Below are positions 45,656-54,914 of a DNA stretch of 64,000 bases, piece after piece. Position 1 is the first letter of the stretch, and every line of letters begins with the position of its first letter. Origin of the DNA: Affinundibacterium macrobrachii (GTDB taxonomy: Bacteria > Pseudomonadota > Gammaproteobacteria > Burkholderiales > Burkholderiaceae_D); NCBI RefSeq assembly GCF_014652415.1, contig NZ_BMYT01000001.1:496001-560000 (forward strand), given 5' to 3'. A program made the translations under genes and the position numbers. The notes under the pieces were generated by a model, which was not told the DNA's origin, did not search any database, and was given only the letters and a program-made list of their open reading frames with translations.

Positions 45656-46720
45656 TCAAACACGTAATGGCGCTTCGTCCAACAATGCAATTTGCTCACG
45701 CATCTCCAAAATGCGATCTTGCCAATAGCGCTGCGTATTAAACCAAGGAAAACCTTGCTTAAATGCGGGATCGCCCCAACGTTGCGCTAGCCAAGCGGAA
45801 TAATGCAACAATCGCAAGCTGCGCAATGCCTCAATCAAATGCAACTCCGACGAATTGAAGTGATAAAAATCCTCGTACCCCGTCAAGATATCGCATAATT
45901 GATCTTGCATTTCTCGTCGCGAACCTGACAATAACATCCACAAATCCTGAATTGCGGGTCCCATACGACTATCATCAAAATCAACAAAATGCGGCCCAGG
46001 ATGTGCGCCCGCCTCAGTCCACAATACATTTCCCATATGGCAATCGCCATGCAAGCGTAGATTTTGCACATTGCCTGCCTGTTGATATGCACCATTTACC
46101 GCCGCCAACATCGTGCGAGCAGTGGATTCATATGCATGCAAAATATCAGCGGGAATAAAATCATGTCGCAACAAAAAATCCAGCGAGGCATCACCGCAAG
46201 TCTGCGGATTGATCGTTGGACGAAACTGGAAAGGTTCGCGCGCACCAATCGCATGAATACGCCCCAAAAATCGCCCTATCCACCCCAAGGTTCCAGAACG
46301 ATCCAATTCAGGAGCACGTCCACCTTGTCTTACAAATACAGCAAAACGAAAACCGGCAAATTCCCGCAAACTATTTCCACTCGTATCTACGAGTGCAGGC
46401 ACAACTGGAATTTCAGCTGCATGAAGTTGATTTACAAATTGATGCTCCTCGCAAATTTGCGCGTCACTCCAGCGCAATGGACGGTAAAACTTCACCACCA
46501 ACGGTGGCGCGTCGTCCATACCTAACTGGTAAACACGATTTTCATAGCTATTTAAAGCTAACAGTCGTCCATCACAATGAAAACCCTGTGCATGCATTGC
46601 ATCAAATACACAATCAGGACTTAAGTTGGAGAAGTCTGTTGGATTTAATGAGGTCGAAGCTCGATCATCCAATTGATCATGGAGCATTTTTTCATCAGGA
46701 TTTAGAATATTTGGGCGCAT
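45656..46720 (-). CDS. srkA: Stress response serine/threonine kinase SrkA (YihE)
   Basis: SrkA is an atypical aminoglycoside-phosphotransferase-like protein kinase that counters programmed cell death signals in E. coli. The product has the N-lobe LNSYENRVYQLG and VVKFYRPLRW, the catalytic loop LHGDCHMGNVLW and metal-binding HFVDFDDSRMGPAIQDLWMLL. Starts are ambiguous: I use the ATG at 46720; 46687 and 46780 are alternatives, none with a strong ribosome-binding site. Length from 46720 is 354 residues, slightly longer than E. coli SrkA. Confidence 0.9.
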   Translation of the reverse strand: MRPNILNPDEKMLHDQLDDRASTSLNPTDFSNLSPDCVFDAMHAQGFHCDGRLLALNSYENRVYQLGMDDAPPLVVKFYRPLRWSDAQICEEHQFVNQLHAAEIPVVPALVDTSGNSLREFAGFRFAVFVRQGGRAPELDRSGTLGWIGRFLGRIHAIGAREPFQFRPTINPQTCGDASLDFLLRHDFIPADILHAYESTARTMLAAVNGAYQQAGNVQNLRLHGDCHMGNVLWTEAGAHPGPHFVDFDDSRMGPAIQDLWMLLSGSRREMQDQLCDILTGYEDFYHFNSSELHLIEALRSLRLLHYSAWLAQRWGDPAFKQGFPWFNTQRYWQDRILEMREQIALLDEAPLRV

Positions 46721-46859
46721 AACACGCATTGTACGTGCTTTATCACCACGAAATAGAAACAAAGCGCTACACTTCTGCAATTAAATCAATGCGTAAGTCA
46801 ATACGTAAATAACGCAACGATAAGATCAAAAAAAAACCACCTGGAAACGAGCAAGTATC

Positions 46860-47561
46860 ATGCATCTAGATGAACCACTAAGTGACAAAGAGTTTAACGA
46901 ACTCGACAAATTTTTAATGTCAGACGCTGTCGGCGATGATGGCATGACCATGGATGCCCTGCATGGCTACCTTACTGCAATCGCGCTTGGACCTGAGGCA
47001 ATCGCAATGACGGAATGGTTACCGCACGTATGGGGTCTTCCAGACCAAGGCGAGCCCAAATTCAAAAACGCCAAAGAAATGCAGCGCATCACCAATTTGA
47101 TAGCGCGTTTTATGAACGAAATTCAAATTACTTTTGAAGTCGCGCCACAAGAATTCGAACCATTATTTTGCGTGATGGAAGAAAACGGCAAAGAATTGAT
47201 TGATGGCGAAACTTGGGCTTGGGGATTTTGGGAAGGTATGCAATTACGCGCAGAAGCTTGGGAAGCCGCATGGGAATCTCCAACAATTGCACCGCTGCTC
47301 GAACCCATCTACCTGCTCGGCGCAGAAGAAATTAAAGAAGAAGAGACTAAACTAGTTGATACAGCTGAAAAATGTCATCACTTAGCCTTAAAACTAGAAG
47401 CCTCGATAGGAGAAATTCGACGCTTTTGGGCACCAATACGTAAGTCTGGCGTAACTACCGTAAAACGTGATACGCCAAAAGTTGGGAGAAATGATCCTTG
47501 CCCTTGTGGCAGCGGGAAAAAATTTAAAGTTTGTTGCGGTGCAGAGCCAACCATACATTAA
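46860..47561 (+). CDS. UPF0149 (YecA-type) protein with C-terminal SEC-C zinc motif
   Basis: The first 190 residues form a UPF0149 helical domain ([31 protein letters not shown] is characteristic in its parts, notably LHGYLTAI and WAWGFWEGM). The last 25 residues are a SEC-C motif, [20 protein letters not shown], the zinc-binding motif found at the end of SecA, where it contacts SecB and ribosomes. It is divergent from srkA. Function in this organism is unknown; E. coli YecA, of similar design, interacts with the Sec system. Confidence 0.9.
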   Translation: MHLDEPLSDKEFNELDKFLMSDAVGDDGMTMDALHGYLTAIALGPEAIAMTEWLPHVWGLPDQGEPKFKNAKEMQRITNLIARFMNEIQITFEVAPQEFEPLFCVMEENGKELIDGETWAWGFWEGMQLRAEAWEAAWESPTIAPLLEPIYLLGAEEIKEEETKLVDTAEKCHHLALKLEASIGEIRRFWAPIRKSGVTTVKRDTPKVGRNDPCPCGSGKKFKVCCGAEPTIH

Positions 47562-47605
47562 TTTTCGCTAGGCCCAGACTGCATTGACTTAGCTACTTTC
47601 TTAAA

Positions 47606-47631
47606 ACGCCAGAATAATCTGGCGTTTTTTA
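47606..47631 (+). terminator. Rho-independent terminator of the UPF0149 gene
   Basis: ACGCCAGA-ATAA-TCTGGCGT is an eight-base-pair hairpin followed by TTTTTT, 45 bases after the stop. Confidence 0.9.
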
Positions 47632-47818
47632 TGCGCCCCAACTTTCTAAACAACAAATCAAAATCCAGTTTGAGGGATTCTTCTATAGGAAGGCAATAAC
47701 AATACTGTTAAGCTTGGCTCTGGAAGCAACACAGGATCGAGCAACAAATGATCGCATCAATGCTTCTCAATGAATACTTCTCAGCGTTTTTATCCCTTTT
47801 CAGCATCAGGAGATCTTT

Positions 47819-48073
47819 ATGAGCCTCGTCGAACAATTTAATCAAGCTCAGGCCGATTCCAAAAACTTACCGGAACGTCCTGACAATATGACTTTATTGA
47901 AAATTTATGCGCTATTCAAGCAAGCTAGTTCCGGTGACGCTAGCGGTGATCGCCCAGGTATGACTGACTTTGTCGCACGTGCAAAATTTGACGCTTGGGC
48001 AGAATTAAAAGGTACTTCCAATGAAGCAGCAATGCAGCAATATATTGATTTAATCGAATCGCTAAAAGACTAA
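47819..48073 (+). CDS. Acyl-CoA-binding protein
   Basis: The 84-residue product is a complete ACBP domain, a four-helix protein that sequesters long-chain acyl-CoA. Visible signatures are LLKIYALFKQASSGD, the RPGMTDFVARAKFDAWAELKG segment with lysine and tryptophan ligand-contact positions, and a final helix AMQQYIDLIESL. AGGAG lies seven bases before the ATG. It is monocistronic. Confidence 0.95.
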   Translation: MSLVEQFNQAQADSKNLPERPDNMTLLKIYALFKQASSGDASGDRPGMTDFVARAKFDAWAELKGTSNEAAMQQYIDLIESLKD

Positions 48074-48130
48074 TTTACCAACAATTCTTGGCAAAAAAGC
48101 TCCTCATTTTTCGGTAAATCGGCATCTGTA

Positions 48131-48163
48131 AACAGGTACAAACCAACAATCTTTGTACCTGTT
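48131..48163 (+). terminator. Hairpin between the convergent ACBP and hydroxyacid dehydrogenase genes
   Basis: AACAGGTACAAA and TTTGTACCTGTT form a perfect 12-base-pair stem with a nine-base loop. No strong U-run follows on either strand, but position fits a bidirectional terminator. Confidence 0.65.
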
Positions 48164-48215
48164 AATTCACCCCGAAAGCAGATCTAAATGGAAACTTCAA
48201 AGGATTCAAAAAGGA

Positions 48216-49205
48216 TTAGATTTCCAACACCTCGGGATTGAGTAAATCTGGTGGCACCTCGCCACGTACTGCCGAAATCATGTTTTTGACTGCCCTATTC
48301 ACCATTGCTCTACGAGTTCGCTCAGATGCGCTCGCAATATGCGGAGTCAACACCACATTCCTTAACCCTAAAAAATCAGGGTGAAATCGCGGTTCATTTT
48401 CAAAGACATCTAATCCTGCACCCGCAATTTGACCGTTACGCAGCGCTTGAATTAAAGCAGCATCGTCGACGATCCCTCCGCGCGCAATATTAATTAAGGT
48501 CGCGCTTGGCTTCATTTGAGCAAGTTCGGTAGCACCAATAATATGATGTACTTCGGGCGAATACGGCAACGCCAATATCAAATGATCGGCCTGTCGCAAT
48601 AGTGTCTGTTTATCGACATAGCGCGCGTGATGTGCCGCCAACTCTTTCTCTTCACTAAGTTGACTACGATTGTGATAAATCACCTCCATACCAAAACCGC
48701 TGGCACGACGCGCAATTGCCTGCCCTATACGACCCATGCCCAAAATTCCCAAACATGATCCGTGCAAATCTGCTCCCACAAAAAAATCCACACTCCATTT
48801 CGTCCACAGACCGGCTCGTAAGAAATGCTCAGCTTCGGTGACGCGTCTCGCAGTTGCCATCATCAGCGACCATGCAAAATCAGCAGTGGTTTCATTCAAC
48901 ACATCAGGTGAATTAGTAGCCATCACCCCATGCCGCGTACATGCTCGCAAATCAAAATTATCGTAACCAACCGCAATAGTAGAGATTATTTTTACGCCAG
49001 ATAACTTAGTCAATAAGTCTTGATCGACTTTTGCACTTGAAGTACAAATCATGCCAAATTTCCCTTGCAAGCTTTCTGCCAGTTCAATAGGCGAAAAAAT
49101 TCTATCCTCTTGATTTAGCTCAAGCTCAAAGAAATTACTCAATTGCGCGAGCACATCGGGAAACATCGCACGTGCGACAAGCAACTTTGGCAAGGAAGTT
49201 TTCAT
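48216..49205 (-). CDS. D-isomer 2-hydroxyacid dehydrogenase (glyoxylate/hydroxypyruvate reductase type)
   Basis: The 329-residue product is an NAD(P)-dependent D-2-hydroxyacid dehydrogenase. The Rossmann motif is GILGMGRIGQAIARRA, and the catalytic Arg, Glu and His lie in NIARGGIVDD, DVFENEP and LTPHIASASERTR. Substrate is not fixed by sequence; glyoxylate or hydroxypyruvate reductase is most likely. I start at ATG 49205 (MKTSLPKLLVARAMFPDV); the frame continues to 49286 but the added residues are not conserved. Confidence 0.92.
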   Translation of the reverse strand: MKTSLPKLLVARAMFPDVLAQLSNFFELELNQEDRIFSPIELAESLQGKFGMICTSSAKVDQDLLTKLSGVKIISTIAVGYDNFDLRACTRHGVMATNSPDVLNETTADFAWSLMMATARRVTEAEHFLRAGLWTKWSVDFFVGADLHGSCLGILGMGRIGQAIARRASGFGMEVIYHNRSQLSEEKELAAHHARYVDKQTLLRQADHLILALPYSPEVHHIIGATELAQMKPSATLINIARGGIVDDAALIQALRNGQIAGAGLDVFENEPRFHPDFLGLRNVVLTPHIASASERTRRAMVNRAVKNMISAVRGEVPPDLLNPEVLEI

Positions 49206-49367
49206 AGTCTTTTGTAGTAAAAAGGCAGAATTTAAAAGGAGAAACTGATTATACGGCACAGTAAACCAGTTACACCAAAGCCTCACTTTGAAGAATTTAA
49301 GATCTTACGGCGCAGAATCGATTGCCAGATATCACATTTACTTATGCTAATTTTATCTAAGCCGCAA

Positions 49368-49396
49368 TTGTGAGTTAGAACGATTTGCCTTAAAAT
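49368..49396 (+). promoter_or_regulatory. Predicted promoter of fdxA
   Basis: TTGTGA (49368-49373) and TAAAAT (49391-49396) are separated by 17 bases and lie about 70 bases before the fdxA ATG. Confidence 0.5.
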
Positions 49397-49467
49397 ACAA
49401 GGCTTTGCAGCTACCTCAATTTTCTAGTAGCGCTTCATCCCCCGATTTCTTTATTGATAGGCCTGTT

Positions 49468-49791
49468 ATGACCCACGTTGTGACCGAATCCTGCATCCGT
49501 TGCCGTTATACTGACTGCGTTGATGTTTGCCCAGTGGACTGCTTCCGCGCAGGTCCAAATTTCCTCGTTATTGATCCTGATGAATGTATCGATTGCGCAG
49601 TCTGCGTGGCCGAGTGCCCAGTCAATGCGATCTATGCTGAAGAAGATGTGCCGCAAGACCAGATGCAATTCATCAAAATCAATGCTGATTTGGTTCGCAG
49701 CTGGCCATCTATCACAAAAACTACCGCTCCCTTATCAGATGCAGATGAGTGGAAAGATGTGAAAGATAAATTGCAATATCTCGAACGATAA
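49468..49791 (+). CDS. fdxA: Seven-iron ferredoxin FdxA
   Basis: FdxA carries one 3Fe-4S and one 4Fe-4S cluster. The cysteine patterns CIRCRYTDCVDVCPVDCF and CIDCAVCVAECPVNAIYAEEDVP are typical of the Azotobacter FdI-like family. I start at ATG 49468 (MTHVVTESC), the conserved start; an upstream in-frame ATG (49405) adds 21 residues before it. Length 107. The ferredoxin-NADP reductase gene follows, a logical electron-transfer partner. Confidence 0.95.
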   Translation: MTHVVTESCIRCRYTDCVDVCPVDCFRAGPNFLVIDPDECIDCAVCVAECPVNAIYAEEDVPQDQMQFIKINADLVRSWPSITKTTAPLSDADEWKDVKDKLQYLER

Positions 49792-49830
49792 TCGTAATCA
49801 CGCGATTATTTGATAATTGCGTAATTAGTG

Positions 49831-49852
49831 AACTGATTTAGTGAAATCAGTT
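49831..49852 (+). terminator. Hairpin between fdxA and the ferredoxin reductase gene
   Basis: AACTGATTT and AAATCAGTT form nine perfect base pairs with an AGTG loop, followed by TGCTTCATTTTT. It could terminate fdxA transcription partially and set the ratio of ferredoxin to reductase. Confidence 0.45.
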
Positions 49853-49884
49853 TGCTTCATTTTTCTAAAGAATATTAAAGTCGT

Positions 49885-50964
49885 ATGGACAATACATCAA
49901 ATCCAGCAGTATCTACTCCAAGCAATGTGATCGAAGCCGATGCAGTCATCGTTGGCGCAGGTCCAGTTGGCTTGTTTCAAGTCTTTGAACTTGGCTTACT
50001 TGAAATCAAAGCACACGTCATCGACTCATTGCCAGTCGTTGGCGGACAATGTGTTGAGTTATATCCAGACAAACCTATCTACGATATTCCTGCCGTTCCA
50101 GTTTGTACTGGTCAAGAATTAACCGATAATTTGCTCAAACAAATCGAACCGTTTGAACCAACTTTCCATTTAAATCAAGAAGTCACTTTAGTGCAACGCC
50201 GTGCTGATGGTCGTTTTGACTTGGAAACATCCTTAGGTACAAAGTTCATCACCAAAACGATCTTCATCGCAGCTGGTGTTGGTTCATTCCAACCGCGCAC
50301 CTTAAAAGTAGACGGCATTGAAGCATTTGAAGGCTCGCAGGTATTCTATCGCGTCAAAGATCCTAGCCGTTTCGAAGGTCGTAACTTGGTAATTTGTGGT
50401 GGCGGCGACTCCGCACTCGATTGGGCTTTAGCGTTAGCTGGCAAAGCAGAGTCTGTGATTTTGTTGCACCGTCGTGAAGATTTCCGTGCAGCTCCTGCCT
50501 CAGTCGCCAAAATGAAAGAAATGTGCGACAACTATGAAATGCAATTGATCATCGGCCAAGTGACCGGCATCGAGACCAAAGATGATAAATTAGCTGAAAT
50601 CAAAGTAACTGGTGCAGATGGTGTTACACGTCGCTTGCCACTCGATGATTTATTGGTGTTCTTCGGTTTATCACCGAAACTCGGCCCTATCGCTGATTGG
50701 GGTTTAGAAATCGAGCGTAAGCAATTAAAAGTGATGGACACGGAAAAATTTGAAACCAATGTACCTGGTATTTTTGCGGTCGGCGACATCAATACTTACC
50801 CAGGTAAGAAAAAATTGATTTTATCTGGCTTCCATGAAGCCGCACTCGCTGCTTTTGGTGCTGCACCGTATATTTTCCCTGAGAAAAAAATCCACATGCA
50901 GTACACAACAACATCACCAAAATTGCATAAGATTTTGGGAGTTGAATCTCCAGTATTCGATTAA
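49885..50964 (+). CDS. Ferredoxin-NADP+ reductase, thioredoxin-reductase-like type
   Basis: The 359-residue flavoprotein belongs to the thioredoxin reductase-like FNR type. It has FAD-binding [15 protein letters not shown], the [19 protein letters not shown] segment, NADP-binding [13 protein letters not shown] and [28 protein letters not shown]. Unlike thioredoxin reductase, it lacks a CxxC redox motif. It catalyses electron exchange between NADPH and ferredoxin, most simply FdxA encoded 93 bases upstream. Confidence 0.94.
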   Translation: MDNTSNPAVSTPSNVIEADAVIVGAGPVGLFQVFELGLLEIKAHVIDSLPVVGGQCVELYPDKPIYDIPAVPVCTGQELTDNLLKQIEPFEPTFHLNQEVTLVQRRADGRFDLETSLGTKFITKTIFIAAGVGSFQPRTLKVDGIEAFEGSQVFYRVKDPSRFEGRNLVICGGGDSALDWALALAGKAESVILLHRREDFRAAPASVAKMKEMCDNYEMQLIIGQVTGIETKDDKLAEIKVTGADGVTRRLPLDDLLVFFGLSPKLGPIADWGLEIERKQLKVMDTEKFETNVPGIFAVGDINTYPGKKKLILSGFHEAALAAFGAAPYIFPEKKIHMQYTTTSPKLHKILGVESPVFD

Positions 50965-50989
50965 ATTTAATTAAATTACCATCAAAAAA

Positions 50990-51015
50990 GCGCAAAGAAT
51001 TTCTTTGCGCCTTTT
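50990..51015 (+). terminator. Rho-independent terminator between convergent reductase and SDR genes
   Basis: GCGCAAAG and CTTTGCGC pair around a short AATTT loop, with six A residues before and CTTTTT after it. It can serve both convergent genes. Confidence 0.88.
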
Positions 51016-51050
51016 TATTTAAAACACCACTAATGAATGACTAAGTCGTA

Positions 51051-51827
51051 CTACGACGCACTAAGGCCGTCATCCGCAGAAACGATAGATCCGTTAATGA
51101 ACCGAGACTCTTCCGCAGCTAACAAAAGTAACAATCCATCTAAATCTTCTGGTGTACCCACTCGCTTTCGGGGCAACATATCGATGAGTTTTTTCCCTTG
51201 TTCTGTTCTAAAATGTTCTTCGTTAATTTCTGTTTCAATGTAACCTGGGCAGATCGCATTTACATTAATTCCGAATTTACCCCACTCCACTGCCATCGCT
51301 TTAGTCATCTGCACCACAGCTGCTTTACTCATGCAGTAAATACCTAATTGTGGGATCACGCGCAATCCAGCAACAGATGCAATATTGATGATACGGTGCT
51401 GTTTTTTGTGATCGCCTTTATAGCGTGCAATCATTCGTTTAGCAGTTTCCTGTGCCACAAAAAAGGAGCCGCGCTGATTTGTATCCATCACGAACGCATA
51501 ATCTTCTGGTGTGACATCCACTAATTTTTGCTGAGTCGAAACTCCGGAATTATTAATCAGAATATCAATCGGCCCAGCCTCTGTTTCCGCATGCGCAATT
51601 GCCGATTTAATGCTCGCATAATCTGTCACATCTAGCGTCACTACATGTGCAGCACCACCATCCGCCTCGATTTCGGCGCGCAGTTCTTTTAAACGATCTA
51701 CTCGACGTGATGCCAGCACAACCTGAGCACCAGCCATCGCCAACACTTTGGCAAAGCGCGCCCCCAATCCACTAGATGCGCCAGTAACAAGAGCGACCTT
51801 ACCTTCAAAATTGACTTCTATACCCAT
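51051..51827 (-). CDS. SDR family oxidoreductase
   Basis: The 258-residue product is a classical short-chain dehydrogenase/reductase with cofactor motif TGASSGLGARFA, NNSGVS, and catalytic Tyr and Lys in YCMSK. It resembles 3-ketoacyl-type reductases; substrate is unknown. I start at ATG 51827 because GGAGA lies upstream at good spacing; the frame to 51878 adds 17 residues not seen in the family. It ends at a shared terminator with the ferredoxin reductase gene. Confidence 0.92.
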   Translation of the reverse strand: MGIEVNFEGKVALVTGASSGLGARFAKVLAMAGAQVVLASRRVDRLKELRAEIEADGGAAHVVTLDVTDYASIKSAIAHAETEAGPIDILINNSGVSTQQKLVDVTPEDYAFVMDTNQRGSFFVAQETAKRMIARYKGDHKKQHRIINIASVAGLRVIPQLGIYCMSKAAVVQMTKAMAVEWGKFGINVNAICPGYIETEINEEHFRTEQGKKLIDMLPRKRVGTPEDLDGLLLLLAAEESRFINGSIVSADDGLSAS

Positions 51828-52219
51828 TTCGATCTCCAACAAATTATCAATATAAATTCCGCTTGCGCCAAATAACAATTTAATTGAATAAGAATTTCGT
51901 TACCCAGCGATTTCCTTGAAATCATACTCGCAATCAACATTGCGATGGGCAATTACTGAATCGTTAATCTACTGAAATCAATTTTTTATTGAAAAAGACT
52001 AGTCTTTGAATAGAAATTCAGCATTTTCTCGATGCACTTAGTTAAGGTTTAGAATGAAAATCTGGGATAATTCGAATTCGAGTGCGAATTCAAATTACAA
52101 CAGCAATACCGCATTAGAAATCCACCACTAGTCGATCACCTTGCACATTTACGTAAGTGCCAATAAGATCGTGCATCAACTTTAGCTAGCTACAGCATTC
52201 AAATTAGAAAGTCCTTACT
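51828..52219. other. Divergent intergenic region between the SDR and ETF-QO genes
   Basis: This 392-base AT-rich region contains CGAATTC repeated around 52072-52090 and a TAGAAT -10-like hexamer near 52050. No open reading frame or RNA gene is supported; the promoters of both flanking genes should lie here. Confidence 0.5.
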
Positions 52220-53893
52220 ATGATGACTACTTCACAAAAATTACTAGAAGAATACGGACCGCGTGATGCGATGGAATATGACGTCGTCATTGTCGGCGGT
52301 GGCCCTGCTGGCTTGTCTGCTGCAATTAAGCTCAAACAATTGGCGTCGGAAAGCGGAAAAGAAGTGTCAGTAGTAGTGCTAGAAAAAGGTGGCGAACCTG
52401 GCGCACATATCTTGTCTGGCGCAATTATGGATCCGATTGCACTTGCCGAGTTATTCCCCGATTGGAAAGAATTAGGAGCGCCGTTAAATACACCTGTTAC
52501 CGAAGATCGTATTTATGTTCTAACTGAAAATAGCGCATTTAAAACGCCAAATTGGTTGGTTCCAAAATGTTTTCATAACGAAGGCAATTACATCGTCTCG
52601 CTTGGTAACGTCACCCGATGGCTTGCACAGCAAGCAGAAGCGCTTGGTGTAGAAGTATTCCCTGGCTTCACCGCAGCAGAAGTGCTATTCAATGAAGATG
52701 GCTCGGTAAAAGGGGTTGCCACCGGCAATATGGGTGTCAATCGCGAAGGTGAAGCTTCATCATCCTTCCAAATCGGAATGGAATTGCATGCGAAGTACAC
52801 ACTATTTGCAGAAGGTGCACGTGGACATCTTGGCAAACAGATGATCGCCAAGTATGAACTTGATAAAGGGAAAGACCCTCAATCTTACGGTATCGGCATT
52901 AAGGAATTATGGGAGATTGATCCATCCAAACATCAAGAAGGCCTAGTGGTTCACACGACTGGCTGGCCAATGATGAGTGACTATGCTGGCTCATTCCTTT
53001 ACCACTTAGAGAACAATCAAGTAGCCGTCGGTTATGTGGTCGGTCTAGCTTACGAGAACCCATACATTTCGCCGTTTGAAGAATTTCAACGGTTTAAGAC
53101 TCATCCTACGATTCGTGGCTTCTTTGAAGGTGCCAAACGTATTTCCTATGGCGCACGTGCGATCACCGCTGGTGGACTACAATCACTGCCCAAACTAACT
53201 TTTCCGGGTGGCGCCTTAATTGGCTGTGATGCAGGCTTCTTAAACATGAGCCGAATTAAAGGAAGTCATGCTGCAATCAAAACAGGTATGCTCGCAGCGA
53301 CCGCGGCATTTGAAGCACTGGGTGCCAATCGACAGCATGACGAGTTGATCGCTTACACAAGCGCATTTGAAGCCTCTTGGTTGCATGAAGAATTACATGT
53401 CGCGCGTAACGTCAAAAATTTATTGAAAAAAGGTGCTTACGGTTCACCTTTGGTATGGCTAGATCAAGTGTTATTGCGAGGTAAAGCGCCCTGGACTTTG
53501 CGCCATTCGACACCAGACCATGCCTGTCTGCGCCCTGCTTCTGAGTTCACACCGATTAACTATCCTAAGCCAGACGGTAAGTTAACTTTTGATCGCTTGT
53601 CTTCTGTATTCATCTCTAACACCAACCACGCTGAAGATCAGCCTATCCATCTGACATTGAAAGATGCTAGCGTGCCGGTCAACGTTAATTTAGCAAAATA
53701 TGCAGGTCCAGAAAGCCGTTACTGCCCAGCAGGTGTATATGAATTTGTGAAAACAGATGAAGGCAACGATCGCTTGCAAATCAATGCACAAAACTGTGTG
53801 CACTGTAAAACTTGCGACATTAAAGACCCGACACAGAATATCGTATGGGTGACACCTGAAGGTGGTGGCGGGCCGAACTACCCAAGTATGTAA
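52220..53893 (+). CDS. Electron transfer flavoprotein-ubiquinone oxidoreductase
   Basis: ETF-QO passes electrons from reduced ETF (fatty acid and amino acid oxidation) to ubiquinone at the membrane. The N-terminal FAD site is VVIVGGGPAGLSAAIKL; the membrane-associating core includes GAHILSGAIMDPIAL and GGLQSLPKLTFPGG; and the C-terminal 4Fe-4S domain has CPAGVYEF and NCVHCKTCDIKDP. Length 557 residues matches the bacterial enzyme. ETF subunit genes are not in this window. A second ATG follows the first directly. Confidence 0.96.
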   Translation: MMTTSQKLLEEYGPRDAMEYDVVIVGGGPAGLSAAIKLKQLASESGKEVSVVVLEKGGEPGAHILSGAIMDPIALAELFPDWKELGAPLNTPVTEDRIYVLTENSAFKTPNWLVPKCFHNEGNYIVSLGNVTRWLAQQAEALGVEVFPGFTAAEVLFNEDGSVKGVATGNMGVNREGEASSSFQIGMELHAKYTLFAEGARGHLGKQMIAKYELDKGKDPQSYGIGIKELWEIDPSKHQEGLVVHTTGWPMMSDYAGSFLYHLENNQVAVGYVVGLAYENPYISPFEEFQRFKTHPTIRGFFEGAKRISYGARAITAGGLQSLPKLTFPGGALIGCDAGFLNMSRIKGSHAAIKTGMLAATAAFEALGANRQHDELIAYTSAFEASWLHEELHVARNVKNLLKKGAYGSPLVWLDQVLLRGKAPWTLRHSTPDHACLRPASEFTPINYPKPDGKLTFDRLSSVFISNTNHAEDQPIHLTLKDASVPVNVNLAKYAGPESRYCPAGVYEFVKTDEGNDRLQINAQNCVHCKTCDIKDPTQNIVWVTPEGGGGPNYPSM

Positions 53894-53952
53894 TTGGTCA
53901 ACAGTAAGATCCGTAATTGAATAGATCCATCAACAGATCCATTTCGGAACAT

Positions 53953-53984
53953 AAAAAAACCGCTGTTTTCAGCGGTTTTTTTTT
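53953..53984 (+). terminator. Bidirectional terminator between ETF-QO and Nudix genes
   Basis: AACCGCTG-TTTT-CAGCGGTT is preceded by an A-run and followed by a T-run, so it reads as a terminator from both sides of two convergent genes. Confidence 0.9.
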
Positions 53985-54564
53985 ATAAATTCCATTCTTG
54001 GTTTACCAGCTTATCTAACCAAAACGCACCAATCACCGTTTTTACATCCGTGACTTTTCCTGCTTTGACCCAGTCCAACAATTCAGAAAGTGGCACCGTA
54101 AAGGTCTCCAAAAACTCTTCTTCATCGAGCTTTGCATCACCTGCGACTAAACCACGCGCGAGATAAATATCTAAGTGCTCATCAGCATAAGCAATTGCGT
54201 TATGAATTGTGCAAACAAACTGCCATTCACTAGCGGTATAGCCAGTTTCCTCTTTAAGTTCACGTTTAGCGCAGACGAGTGAATCCTCGTTTGGGTCAAT
54301 CTTCCCAGCTGGAAATTCAATGAAGACTTGATTCAGAGGATAACGAAACTGACGCTCCATCAAGACCGAGCCATCATCAAATAAGGGAAGAATCACGACA
54401 GCACCAGGATGCTTGATGTATTCTCTGGTGACTAATTTGCCGTCAGGCAGTTTAACGGTATCTTTTTCTACTTGTAAAAAGCTACCTTGATAGACTGACC
54501 GACTATCAATTTTGGTTTCTGCTAATTGAGGATTTTGATCAGGTTCTAGATCAAGTATGCGCAT
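53983..54564 (-). CDS. Nudix hydrolase, ADP-ribose pyrophosphatase type
   Basis: The 193-residue product carries a complete Nudix box, G87-x5-E-x7-REL-x2-EE-x-GY, in the sequence starting GKIDPNEDS. Upstream elements KHPGAVVILPLFDDG and RQFRYPLN match ADP-ribose pyrophosphatases. I start at ATG 54564; the longer frame to 54669 overlaps the DUF2818 gene. It lies 14 bases after that gene, as in other Burkholderiales nuo clusters. Confidence 0.93.
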   Translation of the reverse strand: MRILDLEPDQNPQLAETKIDSRSVYQGSFLQVEKDTVKLPDGKLVTREYIKHPGAVVILPLFDDGSVLMERQFRYPLNQVFIEFPAGKIDPNEDSLVCAKRELKEETGYTASEWQFVCTIHNAIAYADEHLDIYLARGLVAGDAKLDEEEFLETFTVPLSELLDWVKAGKVTDVKTVIGAFWLDKLVNQEWNL

Positions 54565-54578
54565 GGCGATTCCAAACC

Positions 54579-54881
54579 TTAATCTGCGCTTTTTCGTAAA
54601 TAGCGATAAACAAAACCAGGGAAAGCAAAGACAATGAAAAGACAAGCGGTAATCGCATAAAACTCCCATCCTTGTGGAAAGCGATTACCTGCATTCGATT
54701 CAAGTAGAAATCCAAGTGCACCGACGACAAAATAAAGCACAAGCAATTCTAACAATCGCAGCCATACACTTTTCTTGCTATTCAATTGTATTAAGCCAAA
54801 AACACGCTCTGTAAAGAATGGCAAGCTAGCGGCAAGAAGTGCCACGACAATCACAAGCGAACTTGATAGTGATGTATTCAA
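54579..54881 (-). CDS. DUF2818 family membrane protein
   Basis: The 100-residue product has three hydrophobic segments (about 7-22, 45-62 and 76-92) and matches DUF2818, a small membrane protein of unknown function normally encoded right after nuoN in betaproteobacteria. It lies 33 bases after nuoN and 14 bases before the Nudix gene. A complex I-associated role is suggested only by position. Confidence 0.88.
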   Translation of the reverse strand: MNTSLSSSLVIVVALLAASLPFFTERVFGLIQLNSKKSVWLRLLELLVLYFVVGALGFLLESNAGNRFPQGWEFYAITACLFIVFAFPGFVYRYLRKSAD

Positions 54882-54914
54882 AGCACTTCTCGTCTAAAGG
54901 AATAGTCAACCAAT

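Noticed and set aside
54551-54742. Minus-strand open frame of 63 codons between DUF2818 and the Nudix gene
   Set aside because: It overlaps both genes in another frame; the two flanking genes explain the sequence.
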